A DNA stretch of 64,000 nt from Methanosarcina sp. UBA289 (GCA_002496565.1 DAKJ01000016.1:62001-126000); one strand, 5' to 3'; positions 27,692-36,728 are shown, counted from the first letter of the stretch. Translations and numbers: made by a program. Notes: generated from the letters alone by a model not told the origin.

Positions 27692-27727
27692 ACATCTTTT
27701 GCATCTTTTGCATCTTTTGCATCTTTT
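27692..27727. repeat. 9-bp microsatellite, four units
   Basis: ACATCTTTT followed by three perfect GCATCTTTT units. Such a tract could vary by slippage. It is in non-coding DNA about 130 bp upstream of the small minus-strand gene. Confidence 0.75.
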
Positions 27728-28085
27728 ACTACTGGCAACACCTTCTCTGGGTTTTTATTGTTTTTTGCAAATTAACTAATGACTTAATTATATTTATATG
27801 TTGCCTACCGTTACTGTTTACAACGTCATTTTATATAAGGATAACTGGTAATTTCTATTTATGATGCAGTTTATATATAATAAAGGGCTATAAAATTAAA
27901 CATTCATTTAATCAAGTATATACAGAATAATAATTATCGAGAAGACAAGTAGCTAATTCAGGTTTTATCCAGCATGGCTTATGAAAATTGTTTGTTCACT
28001 CAATCATTTCACTCAGATAGGAATAAATAGGCCCTGATTGAAAAAGTGGCCAGAATTGCAAAATTTCACAGAAAAACAGGAACAT

Positions 28086-28120
28086 AAGGGCTTTAGGTTG
28101 CTTCGGGCTGCTAAACCCTT
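28086..28120. terminator. Hairpin, possible terminator or small RNA
   Basis: AAGGGCTTTAG pairs with CTAAACCCTT across a 14-base loop, with one bulged C. It lies beyond the 3' end of the minus-strand nuclease gene. Terminator function is possible, but no T-run is clear. Confidence 0.35.
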
Positions 28121-28249
28121 ATATCCATCATTGAGATACTACTCGCCAGCCCAAACCATTGGTTCTCAAACAAACCGATAAAACCATCAGTGGATCCAAT
28201 AGAAGACTCGGTAAAATTTCAAGATTTGAATAATAATTGAGATAGTATT

Positions 28250-29028
28250 TTACTTTAAAACCCCATCTATCCAAATGAAATCCCTCTTTAGATCGTGATA
28301 ATATTTCCTAAGTATATCTATGTGAATTTGTGAATTTTTAGCTTCTTCGAGGGGTACGCAAAATAATTCTATTGGAGAATCTGGATTTCCCCCTAAACCC
28401 AAAACTACATAAAACGGGATTTTCCTATCGCGAGAATAAGAAAAGTATCTGTCTATTGGTCTGGATACGACCAATTAAAAAATCCATTTATCAGACGAGA
28501 TCGATATTTGCATTCAACACAAAAAGTTTCATTTGTCGTTCTATCTCTGACCACCAAGTCTGGATTGCAATCTGACTCTACGTAACGATTGTGCTTTCTA
28601 CACATATCCGTAGTCCACTCTACTATAGAAAAAAGTTTGTCATCAAATTTATCAACAACGTATCTTTCAAATTTATTTCCTTTTTCTACATTCTCAGATT
28701 CGACATCAAGCTCATTTTGATAAGCATCTGGTGATAGCTGCTCTTCTGAATGATAACAATTTTCGGCATTTTTCTCTGAATCAGTAGATCCAATATTCGT
28801 AAATCTATGATTATACCTTATATAACAAATGATTAAAGATATCAAAGCAAGTGCTATGAATACATAATAATATGTAACAATTATCTGCATAATTTCTTTC
28901 AAAATCTTTAAAATAAAGTATAAGCATATAAGTACGATTACAAGCTTATCTCTATTCGAGATTCCTTTTTTATAAGATCTGTAAGATCTCTGGTTATAGT
29001 ATCTGTAATTTTGTTTACGTGTCACCAT
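28250..29028 (-). pseudogene. Membrane-anchored PD-(D/E)XK nuclease, one frameshift
   Basis: The ATG at 29028 (GGAG seven bases before it) starts a basic N-terminus, then two membrane helices (about residues 29-47 and 53-69). A soluble part starts near GNKFERYVVDKFDD. The nuclease core reads NPDLVVRDRTTNETFCVECK, i.e. PD...ExK. The frame stops at a TAG just after NWSYPDQ, and the next frame continues IDRYFSYSRDRKIPFYVVLG to 28250, giving about 259 residues. One missing A in CCAATAG explains the break. The gene is divergent from the retron 350 bp away. It may be a Mrr-like restriction endonuclease or a retron accessory effector. The frameshift could be a real loss or an assembly error. Confidence 0.6.
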
Positions 29029-29379
29029 CGATAGCTCCTAAAATTCTAGCATAGGGCCATAGATACATTAGCTAAAAAAATATAAAAAGTTAATCTAGAT
29101 TTGAAAATAAAATCATTTTTGAAAAACCACAAAGGAAAGCCAAGCAATGGACTCAAGGAAAGTAACATTGAGAATTGTCACTTTTCCCCCTTTCGCACAA
29201 GCCAGATAGGTGAGCGGGCAGAATGCAGAATAAAACGAAGGAAAAAAGTTAATTTTACTTATCCTCATACATCACTTTATATACTCTTATTGGATTAATT
29301 AAACAAATTTATTTCCATATATTTTAAAGAATTGTTTCATATCATATACTATATATAATGAATTGATCTTTTGTAATTA
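29029..29379. other. Divergent promoter region between nuclease and retron
   Basis: AT-rich region containing TATA-like tracts (for example near 29345-29360) suited to drive the retron RNA rightward and the nuclease leftward. A 65-codon plus-strand frame (29101) lacks coding character. Confidence 0.35.
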
Positions 29380-29549
29380 AGTTGCTCTCAGCTTTGGAAT
29401 TCTCTCTCGCCGGGGAGATATGTGTGGTGTTACATCATGCAAATGACATACTATGGCAAAGGTGAACCTCGTCATCAAAACTAGGAACGAGATCCGCTTC
29501 GCTAGAATCTCGTTTCATTAAAGCGCCCAGCGCTTTAGTGAGGGCAACT
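29380..29549 (+). ncRNA. Predicted retron msr-msd RNA
   Basis: The region is bounded by an inverted repeat: AGTTGCTCTCA (29380-29390, a1) can pair with TGAGGGCAACT (29539-29549, a2) over 11 bp with one G-U pair. AGC follows directly at the end of a1 (29390-29392), the position of the priming branch G in known retrons. Inside are CTCTC/GGGAG (29404-29417), AACGAGAT/ATCTCGTT (29486-29514 region) and TAAAGCGC-CCA-GCGCTTTA (29519-29537). The reverse transcriptase starts 40 bp after a2. The pairing is seen; the role as msr-msd template is inferred from retron architecture. Confidence 0.6.
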
Positions 29550-29589
29550 ACATGAGGTTTATTGAATCCTAAATATATTGGTGGGATAA

Positions 29590-31308
29590 TTGGCAAATAG
29601 ATTAACAAAAAATGAAAGAATGAAAGTTTTATTCGATAATTATTTTGAAGAAGGAATTATTTCCCCACTAAGAGAGATAGAATATAATGACAATTTTAAA
29701 TCTTTCAAAAAATTGAAGTCTCAGAAATTACCTTATATATATGATGCCAATCATTTTTGTCTCTTATCGAACTCTTCATCAAAACAAGTCAATTATCTTC
29801 TGTTAAAAAAAGAGAAAGCTTACGTTACGTTTAACTTACCTAAAAAAGTTGGAGGCTTTAGGGAAATAAACGCTCCATCAAAAAGCATGAAGCACGTTCA
29901 AAGATGGATATTGGATCACATTTTATACAAAATTAGCGTTGGAGATTATGTTCATGGCTTTGTTCCAAAAAGATCAATTTTGACAAATGCTTCAATTCAT
30001 GTAAGTCAAAATTTAGTTTTAGGAATTGATATAAAGGATTTTTTTCCAAGTATAGATTTCAATTCGGTTTTTAGAATTTTTAAATCTGTTGGATATACTC
30101 AAAAAGTTGCTCATTTTCTCGCGGCTTTATGTACATACAAAGGTAAGTTACCTCAAGGAGCACCAACTAGTCCAATGTTAGCTAACTTAGCTATTACAAG
30201 TCTTGATACTATAATCGACAAGTATTGTCGGAGAAGAAATTTTAAATATTCAAGATATGCAGATGATATTACGATTTCGGGGTCTCATAATCTTCCAATG
30301 CACAAACAAAAAATAATAGAAATTATCGAAGGGAATGGGTTTACTGTCAACGAGGAAAAAACTAGATTACATTCAAGAGGCTCTAGGCAAAAAGTAACCG
30401 GGTTGGTTGTTAATGATAAAGTAAGTATTGGTAGGAGTCGGAAAAAGACTCTAAGAGCAATTGTACATAATATCTTAAAAAATGGATATGAAATAGAGAA
30501 TCGAGAAAAAGATCCTTTTTTTAAGGAGAAAATTTTTGGTGAACTAGCATTTGCTAGAATGGTGGAACCTGACTTTGCTAATCCTCTTATAGAGAAGCTT
30601 AAATGTGCTAACTGGGCAAGTTACGATGAACAGACAATCGATTCAAGAGAAAGTGAACTTTTCATGAGATCACTTGAGAAAAAAAGTTATCATAAACCTG
30701 TTGATGCGACTCAAATTATTGAATCTGAGAGCGATTTTTTAAAGGCTATTTCTTCTACTATTGCAGAATTGAAGCACTATATAGAAGATCGAAGGTGGAT
30801 TGAACCATTTTGGGATGATGCTCGTGTAATTGAGATAAATGGTGAAAAGCATAAGATACCAGCAAGCCCTAAAAAAGAAACAAAAATTCAACCTACATTA
30901 CATGTTTTTTTTAACCGAAATTTGCTTCCTTTAGGCGTACAAGTTTTAAGGGAAACAGACGAAGGAGTTGGAAAGCTTGACTTTAAATTCCTAGTTACGC
31001 TAAAAGGAAATATTCCATTAAATGTTTGTGCTGAGTTTAAATTAGCTCATAATGAAGAATTGGAACATGGTCTAACTAAACAATTGCCTTTATACTTGAA
31101 AGCAAGCCCTTCTAAGTCGGGAATATTTTTGGTTATGTGGTTCAAAGATGATAAAGGGAAGTACTTTAGCAAGCCAATTAGTCAAAATAAATCACAGATG
31201 CTTAATATGATAGAAGAAGCGATAAAAGAAATCAATAACAAAGAAAAATTTAAGATAGAATCAATTTTAATTGATGCATCTAAAAAACCTTCTGCTTCTA
31301 ATAACTAA
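29590..31308 (+). CDS. Retron reverse transcriptase with C-terminal PD-(D/E)XK-like domain
   Basis: A 572-residue protein. The RT domain (about residues 70-335) has the retron-specific NAxxH at 133-137 (NASIH), the catalytic Asp of DIKDFF, PQGAPTSPMLANL, the YADD at 223-226 and VTGLVVN at 269-275. These separate retron RTs from group II intron RTs; no maturase domain is present. After a linker, residues 435-520 read GKLDFKFLV (Asp464), then AEFKLA (Glu482, Lys484) and GLTKQLPLYLKA, a PD-(D/E)XK nuclease-like D...ExK...QxxxY pattern. It should copy the upstream RNA into msDNA. The start is TTG with GGTGG five to six bases before it. A nuclease fused to the RT suggests an effector in phage defence; that is inference. 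Confidence 0.85.
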   Translation: MANRLTKNERMKVLFDNYFEEGIISPLREIEYNDNFKSFKKLKSQKLPYIYDANHFCLLSNSSSKQVNYLLLKKEKAYVTFNLPKKVGGFREINAPSKSMKHVQRWILDHILYKISVGDYVHGFVPKRSILTNASIHVSQNLVLGIDIKDFFPSIDFNSVFRIFKSVGYTQKVAHFLAALCTYKGKLPQGAPTSPMLANLAITSLDTIIDKYCRRRNFKYSRYADDITISGSHNLPMHKQKIIEIIEGNGFTVNEEKTRLHSRGSRQKVTGLVVNDKVSIGRSRKKTLRAIVHNILKNGYEIENREKDPFFKEKIFGELAFARMVEPDFANPLIEKLKCANWASYDEQTIDSRESELFMRSLEKKSYHKPVDATQIIESESDFLKAISSTIAELKHYIEDRRWIEPFWDDARVIEINGEKHKIPASPKKETKIQPTLHVFFNRNLLPLGVQVLRETDEGVGKLDFKFLVTLKGNIPLNVCAEFKLAHNEELEHGLTKQLPLYLKASPSKSGIFLVMWFKDDKGKYFSKPISQNKSQMLNMIEEAIKEINNKEKFKIESILIDASKKPSASNN

Positions 31309-31501
31309 TAATTTTTAGTTTTTTTAAGAATATTAACTGGCTTCCCCAGTTTATACAGAAAATAACTAAATGAAAGTGAAATCTGCTGTTTTGTTGAAGT
31401 TATCAGAATAAATTGGAATAAGCAAGAGGTCTTTTAAGAAGTTTTCAATATTTATCTTATTTACTTGGCATGAAAGTATGTTATTATTTATTTTTCACGT
31501 A

Positions 31502-31810
31502 CTATTTCTTCTCTTTTTTCCCATATAAAGCTCCAAAAGCCATTCCAAGAGCAGGTCCGAGAGCAATCCCCAGGGTTAGATTGTCCATCATAAGGCCAAG
31601 TATCAAACCGAATGACATGCCAAGGGAAAGTCCAATCGCCATTGCGTCTTCTTTTTCATTTTTGCTCTCATTTTCTTCCTCTTTAGCACAGCTTTTAATG
31701 CATTTATTAGCCTTATCGAGCCTTTTCCCTAGACGTGAGAATATAAGTAAAACGGCTATAACAATGACAATAAAAATTACAATTATTCGTAGAGATGCAG
31801 AATCGATCAT
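31502..31810 (-). CDS. Small membrane protein with glycine-rich helices
   Basis: A 102-residue protein. An N-terminal membrane helix (about residues 8-24), a charged loop with two Cys (CIKSCAKEEENESKNEKED), and a glycine-rich hydrophobic hairpin (AIGLSLGMSFGLILGLMMDN and ALGPALGMAFGALYG) are visible. The double glycine-zipper pattern resembles small channel or stress proteins of unknown role. It is a lone gene that marks the right edge of the accessory region. Confidence 0.6.
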   Translation of the reverse strand: MIDSASLRIIVIFIVIVIAVLLIFSRLGKRLDKANKCIKSCAKEEENESKNEKEDAMAIGLSLGMSFGLILGLMMDNLTLGIALGPALGMAFGALYGKKEKK

Positions 31811-31991
31811 TATTTTGAATTTGCCACTTTACTATAAAAAGAGTGTGAAAAGAGAAAAGAGTTTAAAATGAAGTCAGTTCTCCAACAGGGAACTTTTTCA
31901 GCCGGAATAAGAAGGAATTTTCAGGCACAATTGAATTATTACAGGACAAAATATCAAAATATTTATCCATTTAACCAGATACTTTCATCTT

Positions 31992-33101
31992 ATGAACAAT
32001 CATAGCGAAACAGAAAGTTCAGGTTATAATTCAGTCCATGTTGACGCCGATAAAATTCCAGGATGGAATAAAGAACTTGAACTGGCTTTTTCTGCCTACA
32101 AAGGCCCTTACATTCCCGGAAGAGTTGCATCAAGGCATAAAACGGTCTGCGAGGTCCTTGTCTCTGGAGCTGTCGTACAGGCTGGAATCTCAGGTGCGCT
32201 TCTGAAAATTGGGAAGCAGCCGGTTGTAGGAGATTTTGTCGTTTTGCTTGACCAGCCTGAACTGGGCTCACGCATGGTTGTGAATATTCTGCCCAGGAGG
32301 ACCTGCCTTTCAAGAGGGTCAGCAGGAGATGGGGGCGGGGAGCAGGTAATTGCTGCAAACCTTGATACCATTTTTATCGTGACTTCAGTTGGTAAGGATC
32401 TCAACCTTCGAAGGCTTGAGAGGTATCTTGCCATTGTGTATTCTTCAGGTGCAAACCCTGTGATTTTACTTAACAAAATAGACCTTGAAGATAACCCAAC
32501 CCGACTGGTAGAAAAAGTCCGGTCTATTGCAGGTGACGTGCCGGTTATTCCGTTAAGCGCCCTTTCAAAAGCCGGGCTTGATGAACTTAGCCCTTACCTC
32601 AACCCGGGGGAAACAGTTGCATTAATAGGTTCGTCCGGTGTCGGAAAATCCACGCTTATCAATGCTTTTCTTGGCGAAACCGTCCAGAAAACCGGAGATA
32701 TCCGGAAAGACGATGAAAAAGGAAGGCATACAACCACAGTCCGCCAGCTCTTCCTGCTTCCGAATGGAGCGGTTCTTATAGACAATCCCGGGGTCAGGGA
32801 AATCCAGCTTGGGGATTCTGCAGACGGGCTTGAGAAAGCTTTTTCCGAGATCGTTGATGCAGCCCGCAATTGCAAGTTTAAAGACTGTACTCACCGGGAC
32901 GAGCCGGGCTGTGCTGTACTGAAGGCGGTTGAAGACGGGATTATTCCTGAGGAACTGCTTGCCAGCTACCACAGATTAACTGAAGAACTCGTATTTCAGT
33001 CAAAGAAAGTGGAGATCGGGCTAAAGCGGCTTGAAAAAGAAAAATGCAGGAAAATAGCGTTGGATATTAAAAAATACAAGAAATCTACGGGGAAGCTGTA
33101 A
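31992..33101 (+). CDS. rsgA: Small ribosomal subunit biogenesis GTPase RsgA
   Basis: A 369-residue circularly permuted GTPase that in bacteria helps mature the 30S subunit. An OB-fold region precedes the GTPase motifs, which occur in permuted order: NKID (G4), then SALSK (G5), GSSGVGKST (G1) and DNPG (G3). The C-terminal zinc knuckle reads CKFKDCTHRDEPGC. RsgA is mainly bacterial, but Methanosarcina carries copies, probably by ancient transfer. No clear Shine-Dalgarno before the ATG. Monocistronic. Confidence 0.92.
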   Translation: MNNHSETESSGYNSVHVDADKIPGWNKELELAFSAYKGPYIPGRVASRHKTVCEVLVSGAVVQAGISGALLKIGKQPVVGDFVVLLDQPELGSRMVVNILPRRTCLSRGSAGDGGGEQVIAANLDTIFIVTSVGKDLNLRRLERYLAIVYSSGANPVILLNKIDLEDNPTRLVEKVRSIAGDVPVIPLSALSKAGLDELSPYLNPGETVALIGSSGVGKSTLINAFLGETVQKTGDIRKDDEKGRHTTTVRQLFLLPNGAVLIDNPGVREIQLGDSADGLEKAFSEIVDAARNCKFKDCTHRDEPGCAVLKAVEDGIIPEELLASYHRLTEELVFQSKKVEIGLKRLEKEKCRKIALDIKKYKKSTGKL

Positions 33102-33365
33102 GATGAAGCGTATTTCTAGGCAGGATCCATCAGGAGTTTATTAATCTCTTAATTTGTCAGTCGATTAGCATTGTATTGTGTTTATTGTGTTTATAGTTTT
33201 TATTTTACTGCCTCGGCATGCTGTGTGATTTAATCGACTGAAGCTAATCGACTGAATCATCATTTTTTGTTCTCTCTAAATAGCGCAATGCCTAAAAATA
33301 AACAACACTTTTTTAACTGCATAGGTTTCGTGAAAAGCACGAATCCAGATTTAGGAGGCACTTAT

Positions 33366-34475
33366 ATGGCAAGTAATGTTTATTTTGCAGACCTAAGGGC
33401 GAAAAATCCTCAGGAGAACACTATCAGCAAGATTCAGAGACTTTTTGACGAAGCAGGTTTTGCTGAACTTCTTGGAGAAGGTGATCTGACTGCAATTAAG
33501 ATCCATTTCGGAGAGTATGGAAACGACGGATATATAAATCCGGTCTTTGTGCGGCAGGTTGTGGAAAAGATCCGGGCAGCCGGAGCAAAACCGTTTATTA
33601 CGGACACAAATACGCTTTACTCAGGCAGCCGGCATAATGCAGTTGACCACCTGACTACAGCGATTGAACACGGTTTTGATTATTCTGTTGTCAGGGCCCC
33701 GCTTATCATATCGGACGGTTTGAAGAGCCAGAGTGCTGCAGATGTAGAGATCGGGAAGAAGCATTTCAAATCCGTAAAAATAGGGTCGGATATTGCTGCT
33801 GCCGATTCTATGATTGTGATGTCCCATTTCAAGGGGCATATAGTAGCCGGTTTTGGAGGGGCTATCAAGAACCTCGCTATGGGCTGTGCCCCAGCAGCCG
33901 GCAAGAAGGATCAGCACTTCAGAACAAGTCCGCATGTTATTCAGGATAAGTGCATAGGCTGCCAGAAGTGTGTTAAAATCTGTCCTGTGGGAGCTTCGTC
34001 TCTTCTGGGAGAGGTTTCAATGATTGAACCCACTATCTGTATAAGCTGTGGGCAGTGCATGGAAGTTTGTCCTGCAGGAGCTATAACTATAGATTGGGAA
34101 CACGATATTCCGGAGTTTCTGGAGAGTCTTACAGAGTATGCTTACGGGGCAGTAAAAGGAAAGGAAGAGAAAGTAGGTTATATAAATTTCCTGCTTAAAG
34201 TTACACCTGACTGTGATTGTGTGCCCTGGAGTGATGCTCCTATCGTGCCGGATATAGGGATTCTAGCTTCAAAAGACCCTGTTGCCCTTGATCAGGCAAG
34301 CTATGACCTCGTAAATAGGCAGAAAGGGCTTGTTAACTCCTCTCTGGAATGCAATCACGAAGCTGGAGCCGATAAGTTCAAAGGGACATGGCCAATGATT
34401 GATGGAACTCACCAGCTCAAGTACGGAGAAGAAATAGGGATGGGGCGTCGTGAGTATAAATTGGTTGAGATTTGA
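33366..34475 (+). CDS. DUF362 iron-sulfur protein
   Basis: A 369-residue DUF362-family protein with a ferredoxin insert. The N-terminal part starts NVYFADLRAKNPQ and contains LTAIKIHFGEYGNDGYI. Two [4Fe-4S] motifs are in the middle (CIGCQKCVKICP and CISCGQCMEVCP). The C-terminal DUF362 part has SKDPVALDQASYD. It is probably a redox enzyme or metal/cofactor-related protein; the reaction is unknown. The start is set at 33366 because AGGAGG lies six bases before that ATG; the frame is open 33 codons further upstream without support. Confidence 0.88.
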   Translation: MASNVYFADLRAKNPQENTISKIQRLFDEAGFAELLGEGDLTAIKIHFGEYGNDGYINPVFVRQVVEKIRAAGAKPFITDTNTLYSGSRHNAVDHLTTAIEHGFDYSVVRAPLIISDGLKSQSAADVEIGKKHFKSVKIGSDIAAADSMIVMSHFKGHIVAGFGGAIKNLAMGCAPAAGKKDQHFRTSPHVIQDKCIGCQKCVKICPVGASSLLGEVSMIEPTICISCGQCMEVCPAGAITIDWEHDIPEFLESLTEYAYGAVKGKEEKVGYINFLLKVTPDCDCVPWSDAPIVPDIGILASKDPVALDQASYDLVNRQKGLVNSSLECNHEAGADKFKGTWPMIDGTHQLKYGEEIGMGRREYKLVEI

Positions 34476-34802
34476 GCTAATGATTTGAGTTAATATAAAC
34501 ACAGATTGAAGTCTGAGTTTTTAAAGACCGGTTGAAATTCGACTCATTTAAAGAATTAATTCTTTGAAAAATCAATTCTCAATAATTTTTTCTTTTTACT
34601 TATTCCGTTAAGTTGAAAGCCCTGAGTATAGGCTCAGTTATAAAGATTAAATAAGTCAATTTTCAGGTCAATTTTTAATCGATTTACAACTCAATTTTAG
34701 TTGATATAATCGCAAATCTATTTTTTAAAAAGATAAATATAGCAGATGCCACCACTTAGTATATGAATTAATCTTACCCAACTTTACTGGAGATGAATTA
34801 GA
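34476..34802. other. AT-rich intergenic region
   Basis: No gene or clear hairpin. Three short AATTTT-rich blocks (about 34650-34700) are imperfect copies of each other. GGAG at 34789 serves the next gene. Confidence 0.4.
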
Positions 34803-34988
34803 GTGACCATCTGGGAATATGATGTTAAAGAGATAAGGTTCAGTGAGTGGTCAAAGGCAAAAGAAGATCTTAACAGCCTCGGGACTGAAGGCTGGGAGCT
34901 CATCAAATTTGCGGATGATATCGACGAAAACGGTATGATAGCAGCTGTTTTTAAAAGGTCGGTCGATTACGTTGATGCATCTCTATAA
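34803..34988 (+). CDS. DUF4177-like small protein
   Basis: A 61-residue protein with a GTG start, GGAG ten bases upstream. WEYDVKEIRF, then LNSLGTEGWELIKFAD and IAAVFKRSV match the small DUF4177 pattern (a beta-alpha-beta unit with GxEGWE and a C-terminal KR). Function unknown. It stands alone. Confidence 0.65.
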   Translation: MTIWEYDVKEIRFSEWSKAKEDLNSLGTEGWELIKFADDIDENGMIAAVFKRSVDYVDASL

Positions 34989-35342
34989 TGTTCTTTTTTA
35001 AATTTATCGTTTTTATCCTATTTTTTTCTGTGTAAACTGCCATTTTAAGTGTTGGGCCTATAAGTTGTTTAGGTTTTCTTAATTTTTTAATTTTTATCTT
35101 AACCTGAGTTAAAAATTTATGATCTTTTCCTGTGAATAATGCTTCTTTTTCCTTGAGCAGTATAGATTTTCCATAGGTAACACCTTTTATTAACAATGCT
35201 TACTTATTTTGTTATAAGACAAAGTTTTAATCATATTAAATATTACTATATCTTAAAAAATTAATATCCAGATGGATAATTAATATCTAGATGGATAAAA
35301 TTCAGAGTGACATGTGGAAAAGTAAGAATCAGGAGCCAGGGA
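34989..35342. other. AT-rich intergenic region before the methyltransferase
   Basis: No gene. A doublet of the ATTAATATC(C/T)AGATGGATAA type occurs at about 35262-35297, directly in front of the methyltransferase leader. Confidence 0.4.
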
Positions 35343-36728
35343 ATGGAAAATCAAATTGGAAATAAAGTAGAACCCGACAAGGAAGATTGTACACAAAATA
35401 AAGAGAGAAATCTGGAACTCAACAAACAAAATAAAGAGAGAAATTTGGAATTCAACAAGCAAAATAAAGAGACATATGGGGTAGAAAGCCAACTGAGTGC
35501 CGGAATAAAAGTAAAATATGGAAATGGAACTGAAAAAGTCGCTGAATTGATGCAAAAGCCTGATATAGATTCCGACCGCTTTTTCAAGCTTATCGATTCT
35601 TCTATTCAGGGTTTAAAAGAGTACAGGCTGATTATTTCGGCTCTTGAGCTCGGAATATTTGAAGCGCTCAAAACTCCGTTATCCTCAAGAGACCTGGCTG
35701 AAAAGCTTGGCTGTGATCCTCTGCTCATGCCTCACTTCTGTGAAGCTCTTTATAATCTTGGCCTGCTCGATCGGTTTGAAGAAGGGGCATTTGAGGAAGA
35801 GGGGAATGTACTGAGTAAGGAAAAAGCTGAGAAAAGAGACCTCGATTCCGAAGGCAGATGTGGATATAAATCGGAAGACGAATCTGAAGAAAAATCTGAA
35901 GAAAAATCTGAATCCCAAATCCAGAGCGGCGGAGCAAGAAACGGTACTGCCGTATACCTTGTTTCGGAGCTAAGTGCTGCTTATCTTCTGGAAAGCTCTC
36001 CGTTTTCGCAGCAGCACTACCTTGCCGGAAGGTTAAAGAATGTCGAACTCTGGAATCGTCTCCCTCAAATAATGAAAACTGGACCTGAGATTTTCGAGAA
36101 AGGAACTTATTTCCAAGAGGTTGTCCATTCAATGGCTGAAAACGCACGCTGTGGAATGCTTCAGGAAACCGTAAAAATCGTTACGGAGCATGTTGAATTC
36201 GAGAAGGTCAAAAAGCTGCTTGACCTTGGAGGAGGGCATGGACTTTATGCTATTGCTTTTGCAAAACTGAATGAAAAACTTCGAGCCTTTGTGTTTGACC
36301 TGCCTCCTGTCACGGAAAAAACAAAAGAGTTTATTGAAGAGTACGGAGCGTCAAATGTGGGCATAATTCCAGGAGACTTTTTTAAGGAAGAAATTGGGGA
36401 TGAGTATGATCTTATCTTTTCTTCCTTTAACCCCGGAGGGAAAGTTCCTTCCCTTATCCCCAAGCTTGCCGAAGCCTTAAATCCGGGAGGAATTTTCGTA
36501 ACCAGGCAGATGCCTGACGAGAAAATGGAATCCAGCTCGCTTCTCAGCCTTGACTGGAACCTCTGGACTTTTGAAGGGGTGAAAAAAGGAGGATCAGGTT
36601 ACAGTTTCGAAAACAGTATTCCTTTCACCGAATATATAGGAATGATTGGCAATTACGGGCTTGAAGTCTTCCATCAACTTGATATGAAGGACGGATCAAG
36701 AATTGTATTTGCGCGGAAAGCAATCTGA
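35343..36728 (+). CDS. O-methyltransferase-like SAM-dependent methyltransferase
   Basis: A 461-residue methyltransferase. After a polar N-terminal tail built on 11-residue repeats (NKQNKERNLE type), a winged-helix dimerisation domain follows (LIISALELGIFEAL, SSRDLAEKLGCDPLLMPHF). An acidic low-complexity insert comes next (SEDESEEKSEEKSES), then the Rossmann domain with LLDLGGGHGLYAIAFA binding SAM and a VFDLPPV acidic loop. The architecture is that of plant-type caffeate/hydroxyindole O-methyltransferases and archaeal relatives, whose substrates are mostly unknown. The start at 35343 follows AGGA by about ten bases; the frame opens at 35307 without Shine-Dalgarno. Confidence 0.8.
   Translation: MENQIGNKVEPDKEDCTQNKERNLELNKQNKERNLEFNKQNKETYGVESQLSAGIKVKYGNGTEKVAELMQKPDIDSDRFFKLIDSSIQGLKEYRLIISALELGIFEALKTPLSSRDLAEKLGCDPLLMPHFCEALYNLGLLDRFEEGAFEEEGNVLSKEKAEKRDLDSEGRCGYKSEDESEEKSEEKSESQIQSGGARNGTAVYLVSELSAAYLLESSPFSQQHYLAGRLKNVELWNRLPQIMKTGPEIFEKGTYFQEVVHSMAENARCGMLQETVKIVTEHVEFEKVKKLLDLGGGHGLYAIAFAKLNEKLRAFVFDLPPVTEKTKEFIEEYGASNVGIIPGDFFKEEIGDEYDLIFSSFNPGGKVPSLIPKLAEALNPGGIFVTRQMPDEKMESSSLLSLDWNLWTFEGVKKGGSGYSFENSIPFTEYIGMIGNYGLEVFHQLDMKDGSRIVFARKAI
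35394..35473 (+). repeat. 33-bp in-frame tandem repeat inside the methyltransferase gene
   Basis: Two full 33-bp units and a third partial one, each starting CAAAATAAAGAGA, encode NKERNLELNKQ-type repeats. The unit length is a multiple of three, so copy changes would keep the frame. The repeats fall in the polar N-terminal tail. Confidence 0.7.

Larger units (their letters stand above)
27566..28249. other. Intergenic region with microsatellite and hairpin
   Basis: No intact gene. A plus-strand trace near 28033-28080 reads ALIEKVARIAKFHRKTGT, a likely gene relic. A 9-bp microsatellite and a hairpin are listed separately. Confidence 0.35.

Noticed and set aside
27692..27727. CRISPR-like spacing
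   Set aside because: Units are 9 bp directly adjacent with no spacers; it is a microsatellite.
28250..29028. Read-through of the TAG in the nuclease gene as pyrrolysine
   Set aside because: Although Methanosarcina can decode UAG, the frame after this TAG is not protein-like; the homologous text continues in another frame.
29380..29549. Reading the structured region as a TnpB omega RNA or riboswitch
   Set aside because: No TnpB gene is adjacent; the position directly before a retron RT, the a1/a2 pairing and the AGC fit msr-msd better.
29590..31308. Group II intron reverse transcriptase
   Set aside because: No maturase X or HNH domain and no intron RNA domain V; NAxxH and VTG motifs point to a retron.
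35280..35555. Hydrophobic minus-strand ORF opposite the methyltransferase start
   Set aside because: It is the antisense reading of the 33-bp repeats; the Phe/Leu repeats are an artefact.
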